The notes below the pieces were generated by a model, which searched no databases, was not told where the DNA came from, and saw only the letters and a program-made list of their open reading frames with translations. Source: Neocallimastix lanati (nom. inval.) (lineage: Eukaryota; Neocallimastigomycota; Neocallimastigomycetes; Neocallimastigales; Neocallimastigaceae). From it: a DNA stretch of 64,000 nt. The position numbers were made by a program, and so were the translations under genes. Below, piece after piece: positions 1 to 11,799 of this stretch. Each line of letters opens with the position of its first letter. Position 1 is the first letter of the stretch. The stretch lies in assembly GCA_016946835.1 (NCBI GenBank), contig JACVTC010000002.1:2272001-2336000 (forward strand). Reading direction: 5' to 3'.

Positions 1-3000
1 AATGATCATCCAAAGAAGTCTTTACATTTAATAAGTAAAATTTCTGATCCAGACAGTGCCAGTAGTTATGACGATAATTTTGATTTTGAAGACGCAAGGG
101 CACTGATAGAAAAACAAGAAGAAATAAACATTGACAATAAGGTTAAATTTTCTGGATTAATTGAATACGTGAATGATAGTTTTATTATTCCAAAGGAGAT
201 AACAATTCCTAATAAAAAAGAGGAATTATATGTAAACAACATCAATTATTATGAAGAAAATGATAAGACTAGTGAATGGTTATATGATACTGGTGCTGGA
301 GAACATATAACTAATGATTTTAATTTGCTAAATAATTTTATTCACTGCAAAATAAAGTTAAGATGTGCCAATGGGACAATGTGTAGCTTCGAAGGATATG
401 GTACTTACGAATGTTACATTAATGGAATATATGTACGACTAGACAAGGTATTATATTCAAAATCTGCAACTAAAAATCTTATTAGTGGAATAGAACTGGC
501 CAAAATAGGATATAGAGTCATTATTGACACTGATGATTATACACGTGGTAGATTTAACTTATGGGGTCCAAATAATGTATATATAGGAACTTATTATTCT
601 ACAAATGATAATCAATTCTTAGTAAATACTTACAAGATTAATAAGAACTTTGAAGAAAAGGATAAAAATATTATGGCTTTAAACGAAGTTGATGAAAAAA
701 GCCTTGAAATTTGGCATAGAAGACTAGGTCATTATTACCTAGAAAACATAAACAAATATCTAAGTTTACACCAAATAAAAACTCCTAAATGCATAGAATG
801 TAAAGTAGCTAAAATGTCAAGGAAATCACACGGAGGAAAAACACCGAAAGCTACGAAAATATTAGAAATAATACATTCAGACATTTCAGGTCCATACAAT
901 TCATCTATCAATAATAAAAAATACTTTATTACATTCATGGATGAATTCTCAAGAAAAGTATGGATATATACTTTAAAATCTAAAGCCGAAGCCCCCGAAT
1001 TAATTGTGGAATTCTTCAAGTACTTAAATAACCAATTTGAAGAATATAATATTAAAATATTTAAATCAGATGGAGGAAAGGAATTTAAAAATAAAACAGT
1101 TAATAAATACTGTAAAGAAAATGGAATAGAAAAAACCTATTCTCCTCCAGGTTGTCCTGAAGTTAATGGAAAAGCTGAAAGAATAAACAGAACTCTTAGA
1201 AATTCAGCTAAAACTCTTCTATATTGGGCAGAATTATCAGAAAACTTTTGGAATTTCGCCATAAAACAGGCATGCTACATATATAACTTAATTCCCCATT
1301 CAGGAAATAAATTTTTAATACCCAATGAAGTATTTTACAACAAAAAGGTAGAGTTAAAACATTTAAAAACCTTTGGTTGTGTGTGTTATTACAGGGATGA
1401 TACACAACACAAATCAAAATTTTTACCAAATGCTAAGAAGGGCGTATTCTTGGGATTTGATGATAAAAAATATTCATATATTATCATGGATATTGAAAAT
1501 AATAAAATACATTATACTAACGATGTAGAATTCGTTGAAGAAGAGCCTAGTAAACACAAATACGAAACAAGCAATTATAAAGACTCTTACTTCTCATTTA
1601 TGAAAGACAACAATAGAAAAGATATGAATCCAGAAGATAATATTATAAATGAAGATAATAATATAAATGAAGATAATAATATGAACAATGAAAATAATTT
1701 TAATGGAAGAAACATCTTAAATGAAGAAAACAGTTTAAATGAAAATATTAATAATGAAAGGACTACTAATACAGAACATAAAAGTAATTACATTAAAAAT
1801 AAGCATGTCAATAATATATCGTTAAATGAAGAAAATCAAGAATTTGATAATAAAGATATAAACCAGAAAAATAACCATAATTTAAATAAAGATGTTGAAA
1901 TTAATTCTAAAATTAATCCTGAAATTAAAAATAAAAATAATTGTGAATTTAAATTGAAATTCAATTTCAACAATGTTGACAAAAATAATTCTGAAAATAA
2001 TTATTTGAATGAGATAAATAGAAATTTAGAAATAATAAATAAAAATTATAATAAAAAGTTTAGAAATAATACTAAGAATACCAATTTTAATTCTAACATT
2101 ATTGAAAAATATAAACCAGAAGATCCTGCTTACGCCGCCTCAACTTCCAGCAGGAACAAAGGAAAAGAAAAAATAACCGAATTTGAAAATTTTGATAAAA
2201 ATAAAATATTTTTAAATAATGAAAAATCAAGCCAAAATTTACAGAATTTTACAATAAATAATAATAATATGAAAAAAAATTTTAATAATAAAAATTTTTC
2301 AAAAAATGATGAAAAAATTCAAGAAAATCTATTGGCTGAAGCAAAATCATATTCATATCATATCAAAAAATTTTCAAATAATTCAATAATTTCAAATAAC
2401 ACTAATGAATCACATATTACATATGACAACAATAATGATTCACATAAATCTATTAATAATTCAAATAAATCAATGAATATCAAAAATTTTCCAAAAAATG
2501 ATCAAAATTTTATTAATAAAAATTTTTTATCGAAAAATAATAAATTAATTCAACAAAATTCAAAATCCAGCGACTCTATGAAGAAAAACTATAATTTCTC
2601 CACTCCTACAATAGATATCAATAATATTCCTTCAGATAATAAAAATACGGTAATGGAAAATCTTAAAAATATAACTCTTCCATATAATTTTAATCAGAAT
2701 TTACCTTTAATAACCGATTCTTCAACCAACCAAATTTCTCAAAAAACAGACGAAATTTCACTTACTAATAATAACGAAATAAATAATAAATTTAACAACA
2801 ATAATATAGTAAATAAAGAAAATTATGCCCACAAATCTCTTATAGATGCATCAAGTGTTATTGATTTTAATAATGATGAAATTATGGATGACATTGTAGC
2901 CAATACAGAATATGGCAATATCCATAAAAGACCACTTAGTCCAAAATATAAAGAGACTGCACCTACTAATATTAGTTCTCGTAGAAAACTAGACCAAATC

Positions 3001-4545
3001 AACGACATTATTATTGCTTCTATATTTTGTCACATTCCTAATACATATGAAGAAGCAATAAACAGTGAAGACAAAAATAACTGGATTGAGGCTATTAATG
3101 ATGAACTTAATAACCTTTATTCTAATAATATTATGACTTTTGTTAAAAATGTACCTAAAAACAAAAACATCATTACCACAAAATGGGTTTTCAACACTAA
3201 ACGTGATTCAAATAATAATATTTATAAATATAAAGCTCGTTTAGTTGCTCGTGGATTTAAACAAAAATGGGGAATCGATTATGAATTAACTTATTCTCCT
3301 ACTCTAAACATTGATGGTCTTAAATTAATATTCGCTATTTCTGCTGCTCTTAAGTGGAATATTTTCCAGCTAGATATAAAGGCCGCTTACCTTAATGCTC
3401 CGCTTGATAAAGATATTTATACTACTATTCCTAAAGGCGATACGCGCTTTGGGCGGGGATATTGGAAGCTCAACAAAGCTTTGTATGGCCTTAAGCAATC
3501 TGGTAGACAATGGTATAATACCATTAGAAAATTCCTAATAAAAAATGAGTTCATTCAAATTAAATCCGAACAATGTATTTTCAAATGTACAAAAAATAAT
3601 ATAACAAAATGCATTATCGGCTTGTACGTGGACGACATGGTCATCGCTGGAGAAAACGAATACATTAAACAAATAATAAATAAAATAAAATCAAAATTTA
3701 AAATATCTAAATGTGATCCAATTGAATACATATTAGGAATTGAAGTAAAGAAAGAAAATAATTCATATATTATTTCACAGAAAAATTTTATAAATAATAT
3801 GTTATATAAATTTAATATTGATAATACAAAGAAAAGAAAAACACCATGTACTGGTGATAATAAAATATCAGAAAACAATAAACCTTTCGATAAAACAATC
3901 TACAAAAGCGCAATAGGTTCCTTAATATACCTTTCGAAATGTACTAGACCTGACATAGCTTTCGCTGTAAATAAAGCTTCAAGAAAATGTGAAAATCCAA
4001 CTATATCGGATTGGAACAAAATAATAAATATTCTAAAATATATTAATAGTACCAAAGAATTTCAGATAGAATATAATGGAAAGGGGGAGCTTGTTGCATA
4101 TACCGACTCTGACTTTGCCGGCTGTTTGGAAGATAGAAAATCTACCTCAGGAGGAATAATACTTATGGGAACAAGTCCGATATGCTGGTTGTCCAAGAAA
4201 CAAACAAGTGTTGCTACGTCTACTGCTGAAGCAGAGTACATAAGCACTTCCGAAAATATAAAGAAAATATTATGGATTAGAAATATAATAAAAGAAATTT
4301 TAAACAAATGGATAACTGTTAAAATCTATACAGATAATCAAGCAAGTAAGAAAATAATGGAGAACGGAGAAATAAATACAAAATTAAAGCATATAAGTGT
4401 AAGATATCATTTCAACAGGGACAATATTGCAAAGAAGAAAGTAAAATTAGAATATATTGATACTGAAAACATGCTAGCGGACATATTAACCAAGGACTCA
4501 AATGGACCAAAGATACAAAAATTTACAAACAACATTTTTATCTAA
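1..4545 (+). CDS. copia-1 Gag-Pol polyprotein (3' part)
   Basis: The frame is open from base 1, so the true start lies outside the window; a GTG at 169 is not a credible start. Domains in order: aspartic protease with DTGAGEH near 286, GAG-pre-integrase WHRRLGH near 712 with a following CIEC zinc pair, integrase core with D near 878 (HSDISGP), D near 1066 (SDGGKEF) and E near 1174 (GKAERINRT), reverse transcriptase with LYVDDM near 3624, and RNase H with YTDSDFAG near 4100 and STAEAEYIS near 4222. It ends shortly after the typical ADILTKD motif. Between integrase and reverse transcriptase (about 1540-3030) is a linker of roughly 500 codons very rich in Asn, Lys and Glu, far longer than in classical copia. 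The product makes and integrates a cDNA copy of the element. No breaks are seen. Confidence 0.92.
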   Translation, partial: NDHPKKSLHLISKISDPDSASSYDDNFDFEDARALIEKQEEINIDNKVKFSGLIEYVNDSFIIPKEITIPNKKEELYVNNINYYEENDKTSEWLYDTGAGEHITNDFNLLNNFIHCKIKLRCANGTMCSFEGYGTYECYINGIYVRLDKVLYSKSATKNLISGIELAKIGYRVIIDTDDYTRGRFNLWGPNNVYIGTYYSTNDNQFLVNTYKINKNFEEKDKNIMALNEVDEKSLEIWHRRLGHYYLENINKYLSLHQIKTPKCIECKVAKMSRKSHGGKTPKATKILEIIHSDISGPYNSSINNKKYFITFMDEFSRKVWIYTLKSKAEAPELIVEFFKYLNNQFEEYNIKIFKSDGGKEFKNKTVNKYCKENGIEKTYSPPGCPEVNGKAERINRTLRNSAKTLLYWAELSENFWNFAIKQACYIYNLIPHSGNKFLIPNEVFYNKKVELKHLKTFGCVCYYRDDTQHKSKFLPNAKKGVFLGFDDKKYSYIIMDIENNKIHYTNDVEFVEEEPSKHKYETSNYKDSYFSFMKDNNRKDMNPEDNIINEDNNINEDNNMNNENNFNGRNILNEENSLNENINNERTTNTEHKSNYIKNKHVNNISLNEENQEFDNKDINQKNNHNLNKDVEINSKINPEIKNKNNCEFKLKFNFNNVDKNNSENNYLNEINRNLEIINKNYNKKFRNNTKNTNFNSNIIEKYKPEDPAYAASTSSRNKGKEKITEFENFDKNKIFLNNEKSSQNLQNFTINNNNMKKNFNNKNFSKNDEKIQENLLAEAKSYSYHIKKFSNNSIISNNTNESHITYDNNNDSHKSINNSNKSMNIKNFPKNDQNFINKNFLSKNNKLIQQNSKSSDSMKKNYNFSTPTIDINNIPSDNKNTVMENLKNITLPYNFNQNLPLITDSSTNQISQKTDEISLTNNNEINNKFNNNNIVNKENYAHKSLIDASSVIDFNNDEIMDDIVANTEYGNIHKRPLSPKYKETAPTNISSRRKLDQINDIIIASIFCHIPNTYEEAINSEDKNNWIEAINDELNNLYSNNIMTFVKNVPKNKNIITTKWVFNTKRDSNNNIYKYKARLVARGFKQKWGIDYELTYSPTLNIDGLKLIFAISAALKWNIFQLDIKAAYLNAPLDKDIYTTIPKGDTRFGRGYWKLNKALYGLKQSGRQWYNTIRKFLIKNEFIQIKSEQCIFKCTKNNITKCIIGLYVDDMVIAGENEYIKQIINKIKSKFKISKCDPIEYILGIEVKKENNSYIISQKNFINNMLYKFNIDNTKKRKTPCTGDNKISENNKPFDKTIYKSAIGSLIYLSKCTRPDIAFAVNKASRKCENPTISDWNKIINILKYINSTKEFQIEYNGKGELVAYTDSDFAGCLEDRKSTSGGIILMGTSPICWLSKKQTSVATSTAEAEYISTSENIKKILWIRNIIKEILNKWITVKIYTDNQASKKIMENGEINTKLKHISVRYHFNRDNIAKKKVKLEYIDTENMLADILTKDSNGPKIQKFTNNIFI

Positions 4546-4565
4546 AAATATTATTTGAGGGGGAG

Positions 4566-4885
4566 TGTTGACTGCACTCATAATTTAACTATATATTTAA
4601 TTTATTTATTTATAGTATTTATTTATATTTATGTGTATTTATTTATTTATATTTAATGATTACTTAAATGTATTATGATCTATCGTCTTGTATAAATCTA
4701 TGTTAATTATCTTTTAATATTTATTTAATTAATTTTTAATTTATTTTATGTTATGGAAAACGCATGTTGTAACATGTGACTTTATTACTTATTTAAAGCC
4801 GAAAGATAGATCATACACTTATTTCCCTTGTATACCATATTCCATAAGGAATATTATTATAGATCTAAATTTAATAAAGCTAACA
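4566..4885 (+). repeat. copia-1 3' LTR (probable)
   Basis: It starts TGTTGACTGCACTC directly after the purine-rich GAGGGGGAG and ends CTAACA, giving the TGTT...AACA termini usual for LTRs. The other LTR is outside the window, so the right boundary is an inference from the termini and from the abrupt start of the ATT repeat at 4886. Confidence 0.6.
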
Positions 4886-4914
4886 ATTATTATTATTATT
4901 ATTATTATTATTAT
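4886..4914. repeat. ATT microsatellite between copia-1 and copia-2
   Basis: There are 29 bases of uninterrupted ATT repeat. The same repeat resumes directly after copia-2 at 10782, so copia-2 appears to be inserted inside one longer ATT tract. Confidence 0.9.
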
Positions 4915-5117
4915 TGTTAATAGAATAGAAATTTTATAACATGTGATTTATACATTAGTATAGATTTATGTATTCATGTATAAAATAATCTATAAAATAA
5001 ATTTATGTAATGATGACTCTTTTAAAATAAATAAAATATAAAAATAAATAAATAAAATAAATAAATTATATTAAACTTTATTATCTCTCGAGTTACTACC
5101 GGAGAAGTCGGTTGACA
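4915..5117 (+). repeat. copia-2 5' LTR
   Basis: A 203-bp direct repeat of 10579-10781, TGTTAA...TTGACA. It carries the element's promoter and polyadenylation functions by analogy to the family; no specific motif is claimed. It ends directly at the primer-binding site. Confidence 0.93.
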
Positions 5118-5132
5118 GATTAAGAGTCTCAG
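5118..5132 (+). promoter_or_regulatory. copia-2 primer-binding site, complementary to tRNA-Lys(CUU) anticodon arm
   Basis: GATTAAGAGTCTCAG directly abuts the LTR end. Its complement CTGAGACTCTTAATC is the anticodon stem-loop of a tRNA-Lys with anticodon CUU (loop CTCTTAA), not a tRNA 3' end. The same 15 bases abut the copia-3 LTR at 48900-48914 and occur at 59340-59354. This points to priming by a cleaved 5' half of tRNA-Lys, as known for Drosophila copia with initiator tRNA-Met. Confidence 0.75.
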
Positions 5133-5170
5133 ACAAATCTTGAGAGAATAATATTATTAATTAATACAAA

Positions 5171-8100
5171 ATGAACAAAGAAAAATCATTAATTATTCTA
5201 AAAGGAACATCTAATTACATATTGTGGTTTGATTCAATAACCACAGAATTTCAAAAGGAACAAGTCTCCGAATACGCCAAGGAAAATAAAATTAAAGACA
5301 TAGACGTGGATGATCCGAAAAAAAAAGAAGACCTAGAACACTTGATGAAAAATGCTACAGCCAGGTCTTTGATACTTCATTCTATTACTCCGGAAATCCA
5401 CAAAAAGGTTGCTGGGATATTATCAGCAAAAGATATAATGGATAAATTAAAAAAGTATTTTGGCGGAGACAAGAATGACACATCATACTGGATATCTAGG
5501 CTTAATTCATTATCTACCAGTAAAGAAGAGAAAATTATGGAAACTCTTGATCAAATGAGGGATATTTTCAAAGTTATGGATAGCTCTCAGCTTAGAATCA
5601 GTGATGAAGAAAAAATCAAATATCTTTATAATGCCTTGCCGGAAGACTACATGGGAAAATTTATTTTGGAACAAAACGAAACTTTTGACTCTCTTTATAA
5701 CAAAATTGATGCCGACCTGAAGAAAAGATCTTATATTAAAGGTTGGAATTATGATAACAGAGATGATGATCCCATGGAAATAAACCAAGTAAGAAAAATA
5801 GCCATCAAAAATAAAAACAATTATAAAAATAATAAATATTGCTCTATTTGTGAAAAAACTAATCATAGTACAAAGGAGTGTTGGTACAATTTAAAAAATA
5901 AAAATAGCAAATTTACACAAATGTTAAATAAGTGTTCAAATGATAAAAATAATAATTATTTTAATAAAAACAAAAATAACAAGAATAAAAATAACTGTAG
6001 TAAAAACTATAAAAACAATAACAAAAAGGAATATAAATTCGCCGGAAATATTTCTAAACACGACATTAACAATTATTATAATTCTAATGTAGATTTTGAA
6101 GACATAAAATTCATGTTCCTTGAGGATAAACAAGAATTTAATAATAATAATAAAAAATTTAAAAAATTACATGTATTTCAAAATAAAAACATAAATAAAG
6201 ATAAATATTTTAAATCTTATATAAATTATGTGTGTTCTTTTAAAAATTCTGGTGTTTTATTAATGAATAAATATAATAAATCTAGTTGGTTATATGATTC
6301 TGGTGTTGGAGAACATCTAACCAATGATAAGAGTTTGTTAATAAATTATAAAGAGGAGAAATGTATTTTAAAATGCGCAAATAACTCTTCTTGCGTTTTT
6401 GAAGGTTATGGTGAATTCCATTTTTTTATTAATAGTCATAAAATCATTTTAAAACGTTTATTATATTCCAAAGAAGTTTCTAGGAATATTATTAGTGGTA
6501 TTGAACTTGCCAAAATAGACATTAAAGCATTAACGGAAAAGTCTGATAATAGAGTTAAACTCACATTAATGGATAATAACAATAATACCATCGAAACTTT
6601 TCAATCTAATAATAATAACGAAATTTTAATCACTGCTATACATAATGATAAAACAAAACAAAATATTAAAAATTATATTTTCAATATAAATAAATTAAAT
6701 CATGATAGTAAATTAATATGGCACAGAAGACTTGGCCATTATTATATTGAAAATATAGATGATTATTTAAATTTACATAATATTAAAGAACCATTATGTA
6801 CTGACTGTAGAATATCTAAAATGAAAAGAAAACCTCATAATAAAGAAATGCCAAAAGCAAACGTTATTCTTGAGGTTATTCATTCTGATATCATTGGTCC
6901 CATTAATGATTCTATTAATGGAATGAGATTTATTATAACTTTTATTGATGAAAAATCTCATAAAAGTCGGATTTTCCTTATGAAAAGGAAAAGCGAAGCC
7001 ATTGATATCATAATTAAATTTTTAAAATATTTAAATAATTTATTTAATGACAAAAAAGTAAAAATTTTTAAATCTGACAATGCCAGGGAATATAAAAACA
7101 AAAGAATTATTTCTTTTTGTGAAGATAATGGTATTGCTAAAATTTATTCACCGCCTTATAACCCAGAAAACAATAGAATAGCGGAGAGATTTAACCAAAC
7201 CTTAATTTCATGTACCAAAACTCTGCTTTCCTGGAGTAAACTATCAGAAAATTTCTGGGACTATGCAATTACTTATGGAAATTATTTATATAATAAAACT
7301 CCTCTTCAAATTTCTAATAACAATATTCCGGATGAATGTTTTTACAACCGCAAAGTTAAATTAGATCATTTAAGAACTTTTGGTTGTATAGCTTATTATA
7401 AAATTTATGATTAAAACAAAGGAAAATTTCATTCTAACTCTAATAAAGGAATTTTTCTTGGATTTGACGAAAAAACTTATAGTTATTTAATTATGGATTT
7501 CAATAATTATAATCTACATTCTGTCAGAGAAATATTTTGCATTGAAGATGAACCTGCAAATATTTCTTTATCTAATTCAGCTGTAGATAAAAATGAATAC
7601 CCAACATTTTTAAAATTTGACTTTAATTTCAGCAAATATTCTACAATCAATAAAGATTTTTATTTCCCTAATAATAATGGAAATAATTCAGATATTAATA
7701 AAAATAACTCAAAAAATAATGAAAATAATTCAGAAAACAATAAAAAATTTCTGACATTACACTTATAAATAATGACAATATCAACACTAAACATAATAAT
7801 AATAATGATATTATTAAAGAAAATAATAATCCTAACAATAGAGTTAACAATAAAAAAGACAATAATATCAACATTATTTCTAATAATAATGGAGATAGCG
7901 ACGACGATTTCTACTCAGTTGATGAAAATGAAAATGAAAATTTTTCAAAAAATAGTGAAAAAAATTTTATTAATAAAAATTTGAACGATTTTGACATAAA
8001 AAATGATGAAACACAAAATAATAATAATTTAAATTCAGAAAATTTTAATATAAGCAACCAAAATAATAATAATAATTTAAATTATGACGATTCTATTAAT

Positions 8101-10565
8101 ATGAATCAAAATAATAATAAATTAAGTTCAAAAATTAATATTTATCAAAATAACCTTAATAATCCAAAATTGAATATTCAAAATAATAATGGTTTAAGTT
8201 CACTAAATAATAATAATATATTATCTTATAATCCAAATATTAATAATGAAAATAATTTATGTTCAAATTCAAATAATTTAATTCTTAACAATAAAATAAA
8301 TGAAAATCAAAATAATTTTAATTTAAACTCTAATAATTATGATTTAAATATTAATAATAATTCTTCAAGTTCTTCAAATACTTATTATAATAATCAAATT
8401 AATAAAAATTTAATTAATGAAAGTTTAAATAATTTTGATGATATTATACTCAAAATAATTTTAATAATAATTTATTCAATAAATATTTAATTAATAATGA
8501 AACCTTAAATAATAATCAATCTGACCTAAATAATACGAATAATATGAATATTGATATAAATAATAATAATATCATACTACGCAATAATTATATGGATAAT
8601 ATACCAAATAATCATAATGATCATATAATAAATAAATTAAATTTTAATAGCAATTCAAATTTCCATTCAAATGAATCGAATATTAATATACAGGAGAATA
8701 AAACTATTGAAAATGAAAATAATAACAATAATATTATAAACAAAAATAAACAAATCCCTCTCAAAGGCCACAAAACCTTAATTATAAATAATAAAAGTCC
8801 AGAGAAGATTACACAAAATTATTCAAAAATAAGAGACATTCTTAATAAAAATAAATTCTATAAATCTAATAAAAATCCTTTTATTAATTCTCATATTTCT
8901 CTATTCAAAAGAAAAATATACAAAAAAAATTCTTATAATAATAAACATAAACATTAAAGAGTTTTAAATAAAAATAGTAATAATTCAAATACTTTTAATA
9001 CTAATGCTTTTTCAAATAAATTTATTGCTAATATAATTACAAATATTCCTTTAAATTATTATGAAGCAATAAATTGTAAAGACCACTTAGAATGGGAAGA
9101 GGCAATTAATGCTGAATTAAATAATTTATATAACAATAAAATTTTTTCATTCGTCAAATTTGTCCCCAAAAATAAAAATTTAATTTCAACAAAGTGGGTA
9201 TTTACTAACAAAATTGGTCCGGACAATAAAGTTGTCAAAAGAAAGGCTCGTGTAGTGGCTAGAGGATTTAAACAAAGAAAAGGTATCGATTTTGACTTAA
9301 CTTACTCCCCTACATTAAATATCGATGGATTAAAATTAATTATTGCGTTAGCTTCAAAATTTAAATGGAATATGATTCAATTAGATATAAAAGCTGCATA
9401 TTTAAATGCACATTTAGATAAGGACATATATACTACTATTCCGCCAGGTGACCCTAATTTTGAAAAAGGATATTGGAAGTTGAATAAAGCCTTATATGGA
9501 CTTAAGCAATCCGGACGTCCGTGGAACATTACTATCACAAAATTTTTGGTAAACAACGGTTATCATCAACTCATTTCGGAAAAATGTATTTTTAAAAGAA
9601 TAATTAAAAATAAACTATTGGGCATTATTGGTTTATACGTTGATGATATGGTAATTACTGGTGAAGATAAAGAAATTAAAAGAATAGTTAATATTATTAA
9701 AAATAATTTTAAAGTATCAAAAGTAGAACCAATTAATTATATTTTAGGTATTAAAATTGATAAAGAAGATAATAAATATTATATTTCTCAAGAAGGTTTT
9801 ATAGTAAAATTATTAGAAATATTTAATTTAAAGTACACAAGAAAAACAAATACTCCATGTGTAGGAGATAATACTAAAGGAGAAAACAAAAAACCATTTG
9901 ACACAACTACTTATAAAAGTGCAATTGGCTCTTTAATTTATTTAGCAAAATGTACACGCCCAGATATATTTTTTGCTGTTGGAAAGGCCGCAAGAATCTC
10001 TGAAAACCCAACAATAACAGATTGGATAAAGGTTACCCACATACTAAAATATTTAAATACAACTAAAAATTATAAAATATGCTATGATGGTGAAGGCGAA
10101 ATAATTGGATATACTGATGCAGATTTTGCTGGAGATATAAAGGATAGAAAATCTACATCTGGAAATATTATTTTGATGGACAATAATCCTATTTGTTGGA
10201 CAAGTAAAAAACAATCTATTGTTGCCACATCTACTGCCGAAGCAGAATACATAAGTACCTCTGAATGTATTAAGAAGGTTTTATGGATCAGAAACATATT
10301 ACAAGAATTATTTAAATTTAAAAAACCAATTAAAATTTTTACAGATAATATTGCAAGTAAAATTAATATTGAAAATGATGAGATAAATCCAAAATTAAAA
10401 CATATAGCAATTAAATATTTCTTTGATAAAGATAATATAGAAAAAGGAAAAATAAAACTAGAATATATAGATACTAAAAATATGTTAGCAGACGTATTAA
10501 CTAAAGATAAAAATGGTCCTTTTATGACAAATTTCGCAAACAAAATTTTTCATAAGAAAAATTAG
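5171..10565 (+). pseudogene. copia-2 Gag-Pol polyprotein, interrupted
   Basis: It starts at ATG 5171, 38 bases after the primer site. Gag carries a zinc knuckle CX2CX4HX4C (CSICEKTNHSTKEC) near 5840. Then come protease (YDSGVGEH near 6294), GAG-pre-integrase (WHRRLGHYY near 6719), integrase core (HSDIIGP, SDNAREY, RIAERFNQT), an Asn-rich linker at about 7560-9000, reverse transcriptase (LYVDDM near 9636) and RNase H (YTDADFAG, STAEAEYIS) to 10565. Breaks seen: in-frame TAA at 7412-7414 just after the integrase core, a frameshift near 7765, another near 8450 and an in-frame TAA at 8955-8957. All four fall in the integrase tail or the Asn-rich linker, while the catalytic domains remain readable. 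In two places DSG replaces the DTG of copia-1 and NAREY the usual NGKEF. Confidence 0.9.
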
Positions 10566-10578
10566 TTTGAGGGGGGAA

Positions 10579-10781
10579 TGTTAATAGAATAGAAAATTTA
10601 TAACATGTGATTTATACATTAGTATAGATTTATGTATTCATGTATAAACTAATCTATAAAATAAATTTATGTAATGATGACTCTTTTAAAATAAATAAAA
10701 TATAAAAATAAATAAATAAAATAAATAAATTATATTAAATTTTATTATCTCTCGAGTTACTACCGGAGAAGTCGGTTGACA
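10579..10781 (+). repeat. copia-2 3' LTR
   Basis: The 203-bp partner of 4915-5117, preceded by a G-rich purine tract at 10568-10578. Differences seen against the 5' LTR: one base near its start, one in ATAAACTAAT and one in TTAAATTTT. Confidence 0.93.
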
Positions 10782-11095
<314 letters not shown>

Positions 11096-11149
11096 TTTTA
11101 ATTTTAAAAAGCTTTAATTTCTATACAAAAAGTTTAAATCCTATACTAC

Positions 11150-11799
11150 TATTTATAATATTTCTGGATCAGCTTTTCGTAAAATTGTAATATAGTGATA
11201 AAGAAATGGGTAATTATTTGAGAGAACATTAAGGTATTGGCTATTACAGACCTCTTGCAAGCAAATACAGATAGGTTTAAAAATTTCATTAAAGTATCAA
11301 ATACCATCACGTTTTTCAGCATTCCATCCATTAATGTTCCAATTGACACAAAGATTAAAGAACTGAGTAGACGGTGAGTAAATACTACTATATAGAAAAT
11401 CTTTTACCATTGATTTGTTTCAAAAGAAGAAAATTTATTGATGAATTTTTTAACATAACTGAAAATTCGAATTTTGTTGGTTTTGATCCAATTAATTTAA
11501 CAGATAAGAAAGCATCGAGTAAGAATAAATAAAATATTTAGATAATAAGCGAGTTTATCATAGTTTATCCTTAAAATGAAGTAATTTTCCATATTAGGTG
11601 TGTGTATTTTTGTAATTCCGTGAACTATTTCATTGCAATTTGAAATATGTTTATTAAGAAATTCCCAAAGTTTACTAACAGACCATGATTGAAGATCATG
11701 AATAAAGATAAGAATGAAATCTTTATTCGGAATATCGAATCTTCCAAGGCCTCGCCTCAAAACAGGTATAGTTGTTGAATTTGAAGAAGTATTATCCAT
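11150..11799 (-). pseudogene. LINE-A A0 N-terminal domain and start of endonuclease
   Basis: The start ATG at 11799 opens with MDNTSSNS, as in A2, followed by the small N-terminal domain (FILIFIHDLQSW, YFILRINYD). The frame is lost near 11500. The endonuclease start (NWNINGWN) is readable near 11340, followed by an in-frame TGA at 11297-11299, at exactly the position of the TGA in A2. After it CLQEV and NYPFL are readable to about 11150, where the copy is cut. Confidence 0.75.

Larger units (their letters stand above)
1..4885 (+). mobile_element. Ty1/copia LTR retrotransposon copia-1, 5' part outside window
   Basis: The visible part holds protease, integrase, reverse transcriptase and RNase H in the Ty1/copia order, then a polypurine tract at 4557-4565 and a probable 3' LTR. 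The 5' LTR and most of gag lie left of the window. The coding frame is open throughout, so the copy may be recent. Its proteins resemble copia-2 more than copia-3 (shared WHRRLGHYY and LNIDGLKLI blocks). The right end at 4885 is inferred from a TG...CA boundary and sits directly against an ATT microsatellite. Confidence 0.9.
4915..10781 (+). mobile_element. Ty1/copia retrotransposon copia-2, complete but with broken gag-pol
   Basis: Two 203-bp LTRs (4915-5117 and 10579-10781) flank a gag-pol region, with a primer-binding site directly after the first and a polypurine tract (GAGGGGGG) before the second. The LTRs differ at about three positions by eye, so the insertion is fairly young. ATTAT flanks both sides and could be a 5-bp target duplication, but it lies in an ATT repeat and proves little. 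The coding region has two in-frame stops and two frameshifts, so the copy is not autonomous. Confidence 0.93.

Noticed and set aside
5510-6133. Minus-strand hydrophobic frames across copia-2 gag
   Set aside because: Antisense shadows of the Asn/Lys-rich gag.
7772-8957. Three small frames inside copia-2 as separate genes
   Set aside because: They are frameshifted pieces of the Asn-rich linker of one broken gag-pol.
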